From the NCBI RefSeq assembly GCF_046523945.1, contig NZ_CP171363.1:2480001-2544000 (forward strand): 64,000 bases of DNA, written 5' to 3'. The notes beneath the pieces were generated by a model. The model saw only the letters and a program-made list of their open reading frames with translations. It searched no databases and was not told the DNA's origin. This DNA comes from Faucicola mancuniensis. Its GTDB lineage: Bacteria > Pseudomonadota > Gammaproteobacteria > Pseudomonadales > Moraxellaceae. Position numbers and translations under genes: made by a program. The number at the start of each line of letters is the position of its first letter. The stretch's first letter is position 1. Of this stretch, positions 34,297 to 43,997 are shown piece after piece.

Positions 34297-35253
34297 TTAT
34301 TTTTTAAACATTGGCAACTTGCTGTTTTCTAATTTCATCACAACGTCTGGTAATTTGTCCAATGCCGTTTCAATCACCGCTTGACTTGCTTGAGCAAAGC
34401 CCAATTTTTCGGCTAAGGTTGGTTTTTTACGAGTTTGCAAGGCATATACTTGATGGGTTTTTAACAAATCAAGCAAATAACTGTCAGACGTTTTTAATTC
34501 ATCAACCAATTTTAAATCAATCGCATCTTCACCGTACCAATGCTCGCCTGTCGCCACTTTGTCAAGTTCAAGCTGTGGGCGATATTTGGTTACAAAATCT
34601 TGGAAAAGTTTGTGCGTTTGTTCCAATTCTTCTTGAAATTTTTGTTTGTCTTCTTCGTCATTTTTGCCAAAAACAGTTACAGTGCGTTTGTATTTACCTG
34701 CGGTGAATACTTCCACGTCGATGTCATGTTTTTCTAACAAATCGTGAAAATTTGGCACTTGGGCGACCACGCCGATTGAGCCGACCACCGCAAACGGAGC
34801 AGACAAAATTTTATCCGCCACGCACGCCATCATGTAGCCACCGCTTGCCGCAACTTTATCCACACAAACTGTTAAAGTCAAACCTGCGTCCTTGATGCGA
34901 GCGAGCTGTGCCGCAGCAAGCCCATAACCATGCACCATACCACCTGCTGATTCAAGGCGAACCACAACTTCATCACCTTGATTAGCGTTACTTAACAATA
35001 CATTAATTTCTTCACGCAATTGAGCGACATCACTTGCTTTAATATCTCCATGAAAATCAAGCACATACACATTGTTTGGTTCGTCTTTGTTTTTGGCAAA
35101 TTTGGCTTTTTCTTTTAAGGTTTGTTTAATAAATTGTTTAACAGCTTTTTTGTCCGCCGTTTCTAACATAAACTGTTGTTTTTGGTGGTTTTGCACTTTG
35201 TTTAGATGAATGATTTTTAGTTCGGTTGGGTGTTTGTAGGATTGAAATAACAT
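34297..35253 (-). CDS. sohB: SohB-like S49 serine peptidase lacking the N-terminal membrane anchor
   Basis: 318 residues. The ClpP-like S49 domain has VLDFHGDIKAS, RLESAGGMVHGYGLA, nucleophile Ser137 in VAASGGYMMA and the catalytic Lys region TAGKYKRT (185-191), followed by ATGEHWYGEDAIDLKLVDEL, as in E. coli SohB. Known SohB proteins begin with one or two membrane helices; this protein starts at ELKIIHLNK, which in relatives comes just after them, and no hydrophobic segment is encoded upstream in frame. It might be cytosolic or peripheral. AGGATAATCC precedes the ATG. Confidence 0.85.
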   Translation of the reverse strand: MLFQSYKHPTELKIIHLNKVQNHQKQQFMLETADKKAVKQFIKQTLKEKAKFAKNKDEPNNVYVLDFHGDIKASDVAQLREEINVLLSNANQGDEVVVRLESAGGMVHGYGLAAAQLARIKDAGLTLTVCVDKVAASGGYMMACVADKILSAPFAVVGSIGVVAQVPNFHDLLEKHDIDVEVFTAGKYKRTVTVFGKNDEEDKQKFQEELEQTHKLFQDFVTKYRPQLELDKVATGEHWYGEDAIDLKLVDELKTSDSYLLDLLKTHQVYALQTRKKPTLAEKLGFAQASQAVIETALDKLPDVVMKLENSKLPMFKK

Positions 35254-35444
35254 GGATTATCCTTTTTTTGGTTCAATTTTTTGCTTAAATATCTGTTATG
35301 TATGTAGGCAAAACTTGGATTTTTCAATATTTTTGACAAATAAAATGACAATTTTTAAAAAAATCGGTGCAATATGGTTGTGAAACTTTGGCAAACAAGG
35401 CATAATATCCGTTTAAATTTTTTTAATTAAGTTGGATAAAAATT

Positions 35445-37223
35445 ATGATGCGTACACATTATTGCGGTAGCGTTACCGAAGCATTAAATGAACAAACCAT
35501 TACCGTTTGCGGTTGGGTACACCGTCGCCGAGACCACGGTGGGGTGATTTTTTTGGATATGCGTGACCGTGATGGGCTACTGCAAGTGGTGATTGACCCA
35601 GATACACCAGAAGCCTTTGCCACAGCCGACTCTGCCCGTTCTGAATATGTATTAAAAATCACAGGTCGTGTGCGTAACCGTTACGCAGGTACAGAAAACA
35701 AAAACATGACAAGTGGTAATGTGGAACTTTTGGCAAAAGAGATTGAAATCATTGCCAAATCAGAAACACCGCCATTCCCACTAAACGATGACTTTACCAA
35801 CGTATCAGAAGAACTTCGTTTAAAATACCGTTTCTTGGACATTCGCCGTCCAGAAATGCTTGACCGTTTGCGTTTTCGCTCAAAAGTTACCACATTAATC
35901 CGTAATTACCTTGATGAAAACGGCTTTTTGGACGTGGAAACGCCAATTTTAACTCGTGCCACACCTGAAGGGGCAAGGGATTATCTTGTGCCAAGCCGTG
36001 TGTCAAATGGTGAATTTTATGCCTTGCCACAATCGCCACAATTATTCAAACAATTGTTAATGGTTGGCGGTATTGACCGTTATTACCAAATCGCCAAATG
36101 TTTCCGTGACGAAGACTTACGTGCTGACCGTCAGCCAGAATTTACCCAAATTGACATTGAAACATCATTCCTAGATGACAACGACATCATGGACTTGATG
36201 GAAGGCATGACGGTTAAATTGTTTGACGAGCTAATGGGTATTAAATTTGACAAATTTGAACGTATGCCGTACAGCGTTGCTATGCGTGATTATGCATCTG
36301 ACAAGCCAGATTTGCGTATTCCGTTAAAATTAGTGGACGTGGCTGATTTGATGCAAGACGTTGAATTTAAAGTATTTGCAGGTCCAGCCAAAGACCCGAA
36401 AGGTCGTATCGTTGCCTTGCGTGTGCCAAATGCAGGTAGCTTGCCACGTAGTCAAATTGATGAATACACCAAATTTGTCGGCATTTATGGGGCAAAAGGT
36501 TTGGCGTACATCAAGGTGAATGAACTTGAAAAAGGCATTGAAGGCTTGCAATCGCCAATCGTGAAATTTATTGAACCAATCGTCTTAGAATTGTTACAAC
36601 GTGTTGGTGCAGAAAACGGCGACATCGTGTTCTTTGGTGCGGATAAAGCCAAAATCGTTAATGACGCTATGGGGGCGTTGCGAGTTAAAATCGGACATGA
36701 TTTGAACCTTTTAACAAAAGAATGGGCACCATTGTGGGTTGTGGATTTCCCAATGTTTGAGGAAACTGATGATGGCAAATGGACATCGGTTCACCATCCA
36801 TTCACCAAGCCAAAAGGCACGGTTGATGAGATGAAAAATAGCCCAGAAACTGCCCTATCTATCGCCTATGACATGGTGCTAAACGGTACAGAAATCGGTG
36901 GCGGTTCACTGCGTATTAACACGCTTGAAATGCAAAAAGCCGTATTTGAAGCGTTAGGTATCAGCGAAGAAGAAGCCGAAGAAAAATTCTCATTCTTGCT
37001 AAATGCGTTAAAATACGGTGCACCACCACATGGCGGTCTTGCCTTTGGTCTTGACCGTTTGATTATGCTGATGACAGGTGCAAGCTCAATCCGTGATGTG
37101 ATTGCCTTCCCGAAAACCAAAACCGCAGAATGTCCATTAACCGAAGCCCCTGCCGAAGTGGACAGCAAACAACTGCGTGAACTTGGCATTCGTGTGCGTG
37201 AAAAAGAGAAAAAAGTGGAATAA
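35445..37223 (+). CDS. aspS: Aspartyl-tRNA synthetase
   Basis: 592 residues, class II synthetase. An anticodon-binding OB fold (1-110; VCGWVHRRRDHGGVIFLDMRD), motif 2 FRDEDLRADRQPEFTQID and motif 3 GLAFGLDRLIMLM, with the bacterial insertion domain between. It charges tRNA-Asp; whether it is discriminating or also charges tRNA-Asn is not settled from the sequence. Two adjacent ATGs occur; homologues start at the second (MRTHYCG). It precedes the lipid A acyltransferase gene by 39 bases. Confidence 0.96.
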   Translation: MMRTHYCGSVTEALNEQTITVCGWVHRRRDHGGVIFLDMRDRDGLLQVVIDPDTPEAFATADSARSEYVLKITGRVRNRYAGTENKNMTSGNVELLAKEIEIIAKSETPPFPLNDDFTNVSEELRLKYRFLDIRRPEMLDRLRFRSKVTTLIRNYLDENGFLDVETPILTRATPEGARDYLVPSRVSNGEFYALPQSPQLFKQLLMVGGIDRYYQIAKCFRDEDLRADRQPEFTQIDIETSFLDDNDIMDLMEGMTVKLFDELMGIKFDKFERMPYSVAMRDYASDKPDLRIPLKLVDVADLMQDVEFKVFAGPAKDPKGRIVALRVPNAGSLPRSQIDEYTKFVGIYGAKGLAYIKVNELEKGIEGLQSPIVKFIEPIVLELLQRVGAENGDIVFFGADKAKIVNDAMGALRVKIGHDLNLLTKEWAPLWVVDFPMFEETDDGKWTSVHHPFTKPKGTVDEMKNSPETALSIAYDMVLNGTEIGGGSLRINTLEMQKAVFEALGISEEEAEEKFSFLLNALKYGAPPHGGLAFGLDRLIMLMTGASSIRDVIAFPKTKTAECPLTEAPAEVDSKQLRELGIRVREKEKKVE

Positions 37224-37262
37224 ATTTTATCCGCTCTTTTATAGCATATTTTTATTCAAACT

Positions 37263-38186
37263 ATGATGAACGCTTTTTCATTCATTCGTTATGTGCCAAT
37301 GTGGTGTTTGTACCTGTTGGCACATTTTGTCAGTTTTATTATCAGATTACGCCCCCATACAGGCGTAATGCGTGTTGTTCATATGAATTTGCAGTTGGCT
37401 TATCCAGCATTGTCTGAGCGTGAGCGACATGTATTGGCAAATCAAGCCATACGTAATCAAACACTCAATATGGCAGAATCACTAAAAAGCTGGGCAATGC
37501 CACCGCAATGGGCAATCAAGCAAATCCACACTGTTCACAATCAAGAAATATTGACACAAGCCCTAGCCAACCCCAACGGTATGCTTGCCATTGTGCCACA
37601 TCTTGGCACTTGGGAAATGATGAATGCGTGGCTTAATCAATTTGGCTCACCGACCATCATGTACAAACCTGTCAAAGGCGAAAAAGCCAACCAATTTGTA
37701 CTACAAGGACGGCAACGCCTCAATGCCACGCTTGTACCCACTGATGGCAGTGGCGTAAAGGCGATTTTTAAAACCCTAAAAGACGGTGGTTTTAGCATTA
37801 TTTTACCAGACCATGTGCCAGATTTATCAGGCGGTGTGGTTGTGCCTTTTTTTGGCATTCCAACATTAAGTAGCACCCTTGCCCCAAAACTTGCCAGCAA
37901 AACCCATTGTGCGTTAGTCGGTTTAACTTGTGTTCGCCGTGATGATAGACAAGGTTTTGATATTTATTGTGATAAACTGGATAATCCCGCGTTGTATGAC
38001 AAAAATATTGAGATTACTACCAGTGCGTTAAACGATGAAATCAAAACCATGATAAACCGTTTTCCAAACCAATATATGTGGGGCTATAAACGCTTTAAAC
38101 ACGTGCCAAATTATCCAAATTTGTATAACGATACAGCCGATTTTAACAATTTGGTCGCCCATTTAAAACGCCCACAAATACCTTAA
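37263..38186 (+). CDS. Lipid A biosynthesis late acyltransferase (LpxL/LpxM family)
   Basis: 307 residues. N-terminal membrane helix at about 12-29, then the HX4E catalytic motif VPHLGTWEM (His113, Glu118), ILPDHVPDLSGGVVVPFFG in the middle and MWGYKRFKHVP at the end. It adds a secondary acyl chain to Kdo-lipid A at the inner membrane before export. LpxL versus LpxM is not resolved. It opens the glycolipid cluster that runs to msbA. Confidence 0.88.
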   Translation: MMNAFSFIRYVPMWCLYLLAHFVSFIIRLRPHTGVMRVVHMNLQLAYPALSERERHVLANQAIRNQTLNMAESLKSWAMPPQWAIKQIHTVHNQEILTQALANPNGMLAIVPHLGTWEMMNAWLNQFGSPTIMYKPVKGEKANQFVLQGRQRLNATLVPTDGSGVKAIFKTLKDGGFSIILPDHVPDLSGGVVVPFFGIPTLSSTLAPKLASKTHCALVGLTCVRRDDRQGFDIYCDKLDNPALYDKNIEITTSALNDEIKTMINRFPNQYMWGYKRFKHVPNYPNLYNDTADFNNLVAHLKRPQIP

Positions 38187-38218
38187 AACTCCCACCCAAT
38201 CAAAAAAGTAAAACAACC

Positions 38219-38986
38219 ATGAACCACACCAACCAACCAACTGACAATGAAAACCGCTACATTATTTGCATGAAATGGGGTGCAAAATACGGTGCAGAAT
38301 ACGTCAATCGCCTGTATAACATGGTTAAACGCAACTTAACTTTACCGTTTCAAATGGTCTGCCTAACGGACGACAGCACAGGCATTGACCCCAATGTCAA
38401 ATGCTACCCCATTCCAGAGCTTAACTTACCGCCAAATCTGCCCGAGCGTGGCTGGAAAAAACTCACCACCTTTAAGCCAGAATTGTATGACTTAAAAGGC
38501 ACGGCATTGTTTTTGGACATTGATATTGTCATTGTAAATAACATGGACTGCTTTTTTACCCATAAAGCCGAGCATGACGATAGCGTGATGATTATTCGGG
38601 ATTGGAAAAAACCGTGGCGAATGGTGGGCAATTCATCGGTTTATCGTTTTAAAGTTGGGCAAAATACCTACCCCAATTTATTAAGCTATTTTGAGCAAAA
38701 TTTTGAAAAAATCCGTGGTGAAGTACGTCACGAACAGGCATTTTTATCCAACTATTTGCGAGAACATCATCACCTAGAATATTGGGACAGTTCGTGGTGC
38801 GTAAGTTTTAAATATCAATGCGTACAGCCATTCCCAATGAGTTTTTTTAAAGCACCAATCTTGCCAAAAGATGCCAAAATGGTGATTTTTCATGGCGAAG
38901 TCAATCCACCTGATGCCATTATTGGCAAAAGTGGCAAATGGTATCGCAAGGTATTGCCAACGGATTGGATTAAGGATTATTGGAAA
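38219..38986 (+). CDS. GT8-like glycosyltransferase
   Basis: 256 residues (stop TGA at 38987-38989 overlaps the next ATG). Soluble protein with FQMVCLTDDSTG near 45, then the metal/sugar-nucleotide motif LFLDIDIVI (Asp100-Ile-Asp102), followed by FTHKAEHDDSVMIIRDW and late VIFHGEVNPPDAI. This arrangement resembles family 8 and related GT-A transferases that add hexoses to bacterial oligosaccharides. Donor and linkage are unknown. It is coupled to the downstream two-domain GT2 by an ATGA overlap. Confidence 0.7.
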
Positions 38987-40584
38987 TGAGTGATTCTAAA
39001 TTATCCGTGGTGATGATAGTCAAAAACGAAGCCGAAAACCTAAAAATATCCCTACCTGCGGTGGTGGATTTTGCCGATGAAATCATCATTTTAGACAGTG
39101 GCAGTACGGATAACAGCCAACAAATTGCCGAAAAATATGGGGCAAAATGGTTTGTCAATACCGATTGGCAAGGCTTTGGCAAACAACGCCAACTTGCCCA
39201 AAGTTATGCCACAGGGGATTGGATTTTGGCATTGGACGCTGATGAAGAAGTTACGCCACGCCTAAAACAAAGCATTTTAAACGTTATTAACAGCGAACCG
39301 CAAGATACCGTCTATGGCATTAAACGCCTTGATTTTGTTTTTGGTCATCAAATTGACAATGCCTTGTGGAGTGTAAAAGCCCATTGGCGATTGTATCCCA
39401 AAAAGTTTAGTTATGACAATAACTTAGTGCATGAATCTGTGGTGTTAAATGGGGCAACGACCGCAAAATTAGACGGATTTTTACATCATCATACCGCACC
39501 AACACCACTTTTTTGGTTAGAAAAACGCCTATTTTATGCCAAAGCATGGGCGGACGACAGACACGCACAGGGCAAAAAAGGCAAGTTTTCTAAAGTAATT
39601 TTAAACCCACTTTGGGCGTTTATTAAACAATACATTATTGATGGGCGGTTTTTGCAAGGCAAATATGGGCTGATTTATTCGCTATTTTTTACGCAATACA
39701 CCTTTAATAAATACGCCATTTTGTACGATTTAACGCACAATCAAGCTGAAACGGCTTTTTTACAATCGGTGAAAATGGCAAAAAATTTACAACCGATTGA
39801 TTTATCAAATAAAAAATCCACACTTTCGCTGGTGATGATTTTAAAAAACGAAAGCAAACATTTATCCGCTTGTTTGGAAACGGTTAAAGATTTGGTTGAT
39901 GAGATAGTCATTTTAGACAGCGGAAGTAGCGATAATACCGAACAAATTGCCAAAAGTTATGGGGCAAAATGGTTTGTGAATACCGATTGGCAAGGCTTTG
40001 GCAAGCAACGCCAACTCGCCCAAAGTTATGCTACGGGCGATTATGTGTTGGTGCTAGATGCCGATGAACGCCTTGACCAAACCTTACGCCAAGCCATTGC
40101 CGATGTGCTTTGTGAGCCTGTGCAGACCGATAAAGTGTACAGTCTTGCTCGTGTGAATACGTTTTGCGGTGTGGAAGTGCAAAAACGCTTTTGGTATACC
40201 GATAAATTGGCTCGGTTGTACGCCAATTCTCAGTTTAAATATTCCGACCTTGAAGTGCATGAATCGCTTGACCAAAAAGGCGTGCCAAGTGTAGTGTTAA
40301 AGGGTTATTTACCGCATATTACCAACGATAATTTGTATCATTTTTTGTTAAAAAATGTGCGTTATAGCAACGATTGGGCAAATGAAAAATATAAACACGG
40401 CAAAAAAGTTGGGTTTATCGGTTTGATGTTTCGTGCGTGGTTTTCCTTTATCCGTGAATATGTGATACGTGGCGATATGCTGACAGGGGTGTATGGCTAT
40501 ATTTTAGCAGTGGCATCAATGGGTTATACGTTGGATAAATATATTATTTTGTGGTGGCTTCATCATTCACAGCAGGAAAAATAA
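38986..40584 (+). CDS. Tandem two-domain family 2 glycosyltransferase (Lgt3-like architecture)
   Basis: 532 residues made of two WaaE/KdtX-like GT2 domains. Domain 1 (1-265) starts LSVVMIVKNEAENL with DADE at 84-87; domain 2 (about 277-532) starts LSLVMILKNESKHL with its own DADE. A 27-residue block is identical in both (52-78 and 326-352). Each domain ends with similar hydrophobic/aromatic stretches that could bind the membrane. Moraxella catarrhalis Lgt3 is a two-domain glucosyltransferase that adds two glucoses to the LOS inner core, so the same job is plausible; identity is inferred from architecture. The ATG at 38986 is used rather than an upstream TTG. Confidence 0.82.
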   Translation: MSDSKLSVVMIVKNEAENLKISLPAVVDFADEIIILDSGSTDNSQQIAEKYGAKWFVNTDWQGFGKQRQLAQSYATGDWILALDADEEVTPRLKQSILNVINSEPQDTVYGIKRLDFVFGHQIDNALWSVKAHWRLYPKKFSYDNNLVHESVVLNGATTAKLDGFLHHHTAPTPLFWLEKRLFYAKAWADDRHAQGKKGKFSKVILNPLWAFIKQYIIDGRFLQGKYGLIYSLFFTQYTFNKYAILYDLTHNQAETAFLQSVKMAKNLQPIDLSNKKSTLSLVMILKNESKHLSACLETVKDLVDEIVILDSGSSDNTEQIAKSYGAKWFVNTDWQGFGKQRQLAQSYATGDYVLVLDADERLDQTLRQAIADVLCEPVQTDKVYSLARVNTFCGVEVQKRFWYTDKLARLYANSQFKYSDLEVHESLDQKGVPSVVLKGYLPHITNDNLYHFLLKNVRYSNDWANEKYKHGKKVGFIGLMFRAWFSFIREYVIRGDMLTGVYGYILAVASMGYTLDKYIILWWLHHSQQEK

Positions 40585-40586
40585 TC

Positions 40587-41369
40587 ATGAAAAATTTCGT
40601 CATCAGTCTTACTACCGCCACGCAACGTCGTGAACATATCACGCAAGAATTTAGCAAGCAAAATATCCCTTTTGAATTTTTTGATGCCATTACCCCAGAC
40701 ACAATGGTGCAAGCGTGCGAGCGATTAAACATTGATTTAATCAATAATCAATGCTTATCAGGTGGGGAAAAAGGCTGTTTTTTAAGTCATGTGATATTGT
40801 GGCAAAAAATGCTTAATGAAAATTTGGATTATATTGCCATTTTTGAAGATGATATTTATTTGGGTAAAAATGCACAGTTATTTTTTAATGATGAAAATTG
40901 GTTAAAAAACAATCAAATTGATTTTATCAAAACTGAAACTTTTTTACAAAAACGCAAATTAGGCTCTGAAAGTGTTCTTTTAGTAGATAATAGAAGTGCT
41001 AAACCATTAAAAGAATATCATCTTGGTACAGCAGGTTATATTATTAGTCAAAAAACAGCTTTGTCTTTGTTAAATTTTATTAAAACACTTGATTTAGCGA
41101 ATGAATATTTTGCGATTGACCAACTTATGTTTGATAGATATATGCAAATTAAAGATAGTTTACCAATTTATCAATTATTTCCTGCGATTGTTGCTCAAGA
41201 GTTTATACTTTATCCATCACAAAATGCAATGCCAAGCGATATAAAAAATGCTCGTGAACAACGAGTAAAGCCAAAACGCACCTTAAGTCAAAAACTAAAA
41301 GGCGAGTTATCAAATGCCTATCGCAAAACATTTGGGAATTTGAGTAGAGAGTTAATTGAGTTTAGATAA
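40587..41369 (+). CDS. Glycosyltransferase family 25 (LOS), paralogue 1
   Basis: 260 residues from the ATG at 40587 (CAGGAAAAATAATC upstream). It begins MKNFVISLTTATQRREHI, with FFDAITPD, CFLSHVILWQKML and FEDDIYL (86-92), the GT25 hallmarks seen in Lgt2/LgtB/LgtE-type galactosyl- or glucosyltransferases. A basic, amphipathic C-terminus (PKRTLSQKLKGELSNAYRK) may hold it to the membrane. It is about as similar to the next gene as expected for a tandem duplication. The acceptor is probably the LOS outer core. Confidence 0.85.
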   Translation: MKNFVISLTTATQRREHITQEFSKQNIPFEFFDAITPDTMVQACERLNIDLINNQCLSGGEKGCFLSHVILWQKMLNENLDYIAIFEDDIYLGKNAQLFFNDENWLKNNQIDFIKTETFLQKRKLGSESVLLVDNRSAKPLKEYHLGTAGYIISQKTALSLLNFIKTLDLANEYFAIDQLMFDRYMQIKDSLPIYQLFPAIVAQEFILYPSQNAMPSDIKNAREQRVKPKRTLSQKLKGELSNAYRKTFGNLSRELIEFR

Positions 41370-41370
41370 A

Positions 41371-42144
41371 ATGAAAAATTACGTTATTAGTCTAGCCACA
41401 GCTCAAAACCGCCGTGAGCATATTACACAAGAATTTGCTAAGCAAAATATGCCATTTGATTTTTTTGATGCCGTCATACCAAAAACTTCTTTTGACATGG
41501 CAAATAAACTAAATTTAGACATAAATCATCATAATGATTTATCGCCTAATGAAATTTCTTGTTTTTTAAGTCATGTGTCATTATGGCAAAAGGCTATTGA
41601 TGAAAACTTGGATTATATTGCGATTTTTGAAGATGATGTATATTTATCAAACACCGCTAACCAATTTTTATCCAACACAAATTGGATACCAAGTGATGTT
41701 CATATTATTAAGATTGAAAAAATTAATGAAAAAATTAATAAACTCAAAAATACAAAAATGATTAATAAACATCAGCTTGGCAAATTATCTTGTGTGCATA
41801 TTGGTGCAGGTGGCTATATTTTATCAAGCAAAGCTATAAAATCCTTATTAAATTTTATTAAAAATAAGCCAATTGAGCATATTGACCAGATTTTGTTTAG
41901 AGATTATTTTACTAGTGGAGAGTATGATATTTGGCAGATTAATCCTGTGTTATGTATTCAAGATTGTATTTTATATCCAGATAATCAAAAATTTCAAACA
42001 TATTTACAATGGCGAGAAAAAATTGATAAACCAAATAAAATAAAACTGTCATTTTTCAGAAAGCTTATCAGAGAGGTTATCCGACCTTTTAAACAATTAT
42101 GTTTTAAAATCTTTTACCCCAAAATTACACTAGTTTTTAAATAA
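41371..42144 (+). CDS. Glycosyltransferase family 25 (LOS), paralogue 2
   Basis: 257 residues. Starts MKNYVISLATAQNRREHI one base after the previous stop, with CFLSHVSLWQKAI and FEDDVYL. The N-terminal third is nearly superimposable on paralogue 1, whereas the C-terminal half diverges (acceptor-side region, KINEKINKLKN), which fits duplication followed by a change of acceptor. It is strongly AT-rich. Confidence 0.85.
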   Translation: MKNYVISLATAQNRREHITQEFAKQNMPFDFFDAVIPKTSFDMANKLNLDINHHNDLSPNEISCFLSHVSLWQKAIDENLDYIAIFEDDVYLSNTANQFLSNTNWIPSDVHIIKIEKINEKINKLKNTKMINKHQLGKLSCVHIGAGGYILSSKAIKSLLNFIKNKPIEHIDQILFRDYFTSGEYDIWQINPVLCIQDCILYPDNQKFQTYLQWREKIDKPNKIKLSFFRKLIREVIRPFKQLCFKIFYPKITLVFK

Positions 42145-42235
42145 AAAAATTATTGATAAAAACTCGACTCTGTTGAGCATTTGACACTTAAAACCTTTTA
42201 GTATAAAAGACTGGAGTGTAAAAGTTCAACTTATT

Positions 42236-43042
42236 CTAATTAAAATTGAGTGTCTTGGTGAATATTTTTTTATGTGCCTGCTTAAAAGGTCTGGTTAATT
42301 CTCGAAAAATTTTTTGCCAAAGATTTAAATGAATGTTTTTAGGGATTAATCCCATATTTTGTGGGTGAGTTCTTTCTTTCCGTTCTTTTTGAATAATGCT
42401 TTCAAATGTACTATTACTATTTAATACAGCATCTTGAATACAAATAGGCTTAAGCATTTGAAAAACGTCAACTTCTGATAAGAATTTATCAAATATAACA
42501 TGATCAATAGGCATTAGTTGCTTGTTTTGAGATAAATTTCCAAGAATTTCCAAAAAAATTTTAGCCCATTTTTTGGTAATTAGGTAACCAGCTGTACCGA
42601 AATGCACACTTTTGAGTTTGGATATTTTTATATATTGGCTAATCGATTGTGTTTTTGCTAAATATACAGGCATTTGAAAAGTCTCTATTTTTATCACATT
42701 CAAAAGCTTAATTTGATTTAATACTTTTTGCCTATTTATTTCTTCAAAAAAATAAGAGCAGTCTTGTGATAAAAAAATATCATCTTCAAAAATACAGAAA
42801 TAATCATACTCACTATTTAATAATTTTTGCCACAAACTAATATGGCTAAAAAGGCAAGCTATTTCTGAATTTTTTAGAAAAGTATCAGTTAAAGATATGT
42901 CAAATTTTATAGATAAGTTATCAATTTGGTTCGGTGTGATAGCATCAAAAAACTCAAATGGTATATTATATTTACCAAATTCATTACAAATATGTTCTCT
43001 TCGGTCTTGAGAAGTCGTTAAGCTAATCACAAAGTTTTGCAT
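42236..43042 (-). CDS. Glycosyltransferase family 25 (LOS), paralogue 3, reverse strand
   Basis: 268 residues. MQNFVISLTTSQDRREHI, FEFFDAITPNQID, CLFSHISLWQKLL and FEDDIFLS repeat the GT25 pattern. The C-terminus (LWQKIFRELTRPFKQAHKKIF) parallels that of paralogue 2, which ends RKLIREVIRPFKQLCFKIF. It is convergent with paralogue 2 and downstream of the GT32-like gene on the minus strand. Very AT-rich, like its neighbours. Confidence 0.83.
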   Translation of the reverse strand: MQNFVISLTTSQDRREHICNEFGKYNIPFEFFDAITPNQIDNLSIKFDISLTDTFLKNSEIACLFSHISLWQKLLNSEYDYFCIFEDDIFLSQDCSYFFEEINRQKVLNQIKLLNVIKIETFQMPVYLAKTQSISQYIKISKLKSVHFGTAGYLITKKWAKIFLEILGNLSQNKQLMPIDHVIFDKFLSEVDVFQMLKPICIQDAVLNSNSTFESIIQKERKERTHPQNMGLIPKNIHLNLWQKIFRELTRPFKQAHKKIFTKTLNFN

Positions 43043-43074
43043 ATAAATATTCTTGTTGTCAAATAAAATGATTA

Positions 43075-43866
43075 CTATCTATAATTTTCTAAACTTGGGC
43101 GTAAATGATTTTCATAGCCTATTTTTTGCATATATTTTAAACATAATGGGTGAAAAATATCCCCTAAAATATTTGTCCAAGCGATTGGATAGCCTTCATT
43201 ATCACCCCAAATATTACCACGATTTTGCTCTAATTTATCTGCATAAAAATCCATGCGGTGCAATAATTCAGCATACCACTCTTGAGTGAAAGGCGTATTG
43301 GGACGACAAATATAAGCCACATTGCCAATAATTCTTGAAAAATTCGCCTTTAAATCTTGTCCTAATTGACCGTCAAGTCGTGCAACGTCATTTTTTTTCA
43401 ATTCAGGATAACCAAGTATATAATGGTTGCTACTATTTAATTTATCAAAATAAGGTTGCCATGAACTTTGACATTCTTTTATATCACTATAGCCACCGCC
43501 AAAATGGTGCATAAAATAACATCTTAAATAATCTGCTTTATGGACTAACGACAAATAAGGATAAGCTGGATGTAAAGGTGCATTGGGTAAAATATAATCT
43601 TGTAAATTTTGTGGTGTGATTAACACAATTTCAACATCAGATTTATCTTTGAGTGCTTGCAAACAACGCTGACGATTTTCTGTTAATGGGTTATCGCCTG
43701 TCCAAAAAACATAAATTTTTTTATCAACTTTTGTATCAATATCTACATAATTAGGAGCATGATGATTTAAAAAAGTATCTTGGTACAATTTTTGATTGTA
43801 ATGATAAGGAAAAAATTTTGATTTTTGTTGATTAATAAATAATCTAATCTTATGCTTGAGTTCCAT
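43075..43866 (-). CDS. GT32-like glycosyltransferase (capsule/LOS type)
   Basis: 263 residues. IYVFWTGDNPLTENRQRCLQAL near the start, then VHKADYLRCYFMHHFGGGYSDIK, the donor-site block of GT32-type transferases, where GGxYxDxD is usual; here the second Asp is replaced by Lys (SDIK). C-terminal GNIWGDNEGYPIAWTNILGD is also family-like. M. catarrhalis Lgt5, an alpha-galactosyltransferase, belongs to a similar group, so a terminal galactose transfer is possible but unproven. It is divergent from msbA. Confidence 0.72.
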   Translation of the reverse strand: MELKHKIRLFINQQKSKFFPYHYNQKLYQDTFLNHHAPNYVDIDTKVDKKIYVFWTGDNPLTENRQRCLQALKDKSDVEIVLITPQNLQDYILPNAPLHPAYPYLSLVHKADYLRCYFMHHFGGGYSDIKECQSSWQPYFDKLNSSNHYILGYPELKKNDVARLDGQLGQDLKANFSRIIGNVAYICRPNTPFTQEWYAELLHRMDFYADKLEQNRGNIWGDNEGYPIAWTNILGDIFHPLCLKYMQKIGYENHLRPSLENYR

Positions 43867-43997
43867 TTTTCACCACAGATAAAGGAGTATACTAACAAAA
43901 AATTGTTTTTAAAAAAACACATTTCTTTTTATTTTAGCATAAAATACCAATATATGATAGAATTATGCAAAGATTATAGCAACAAAGAAATTTAATA

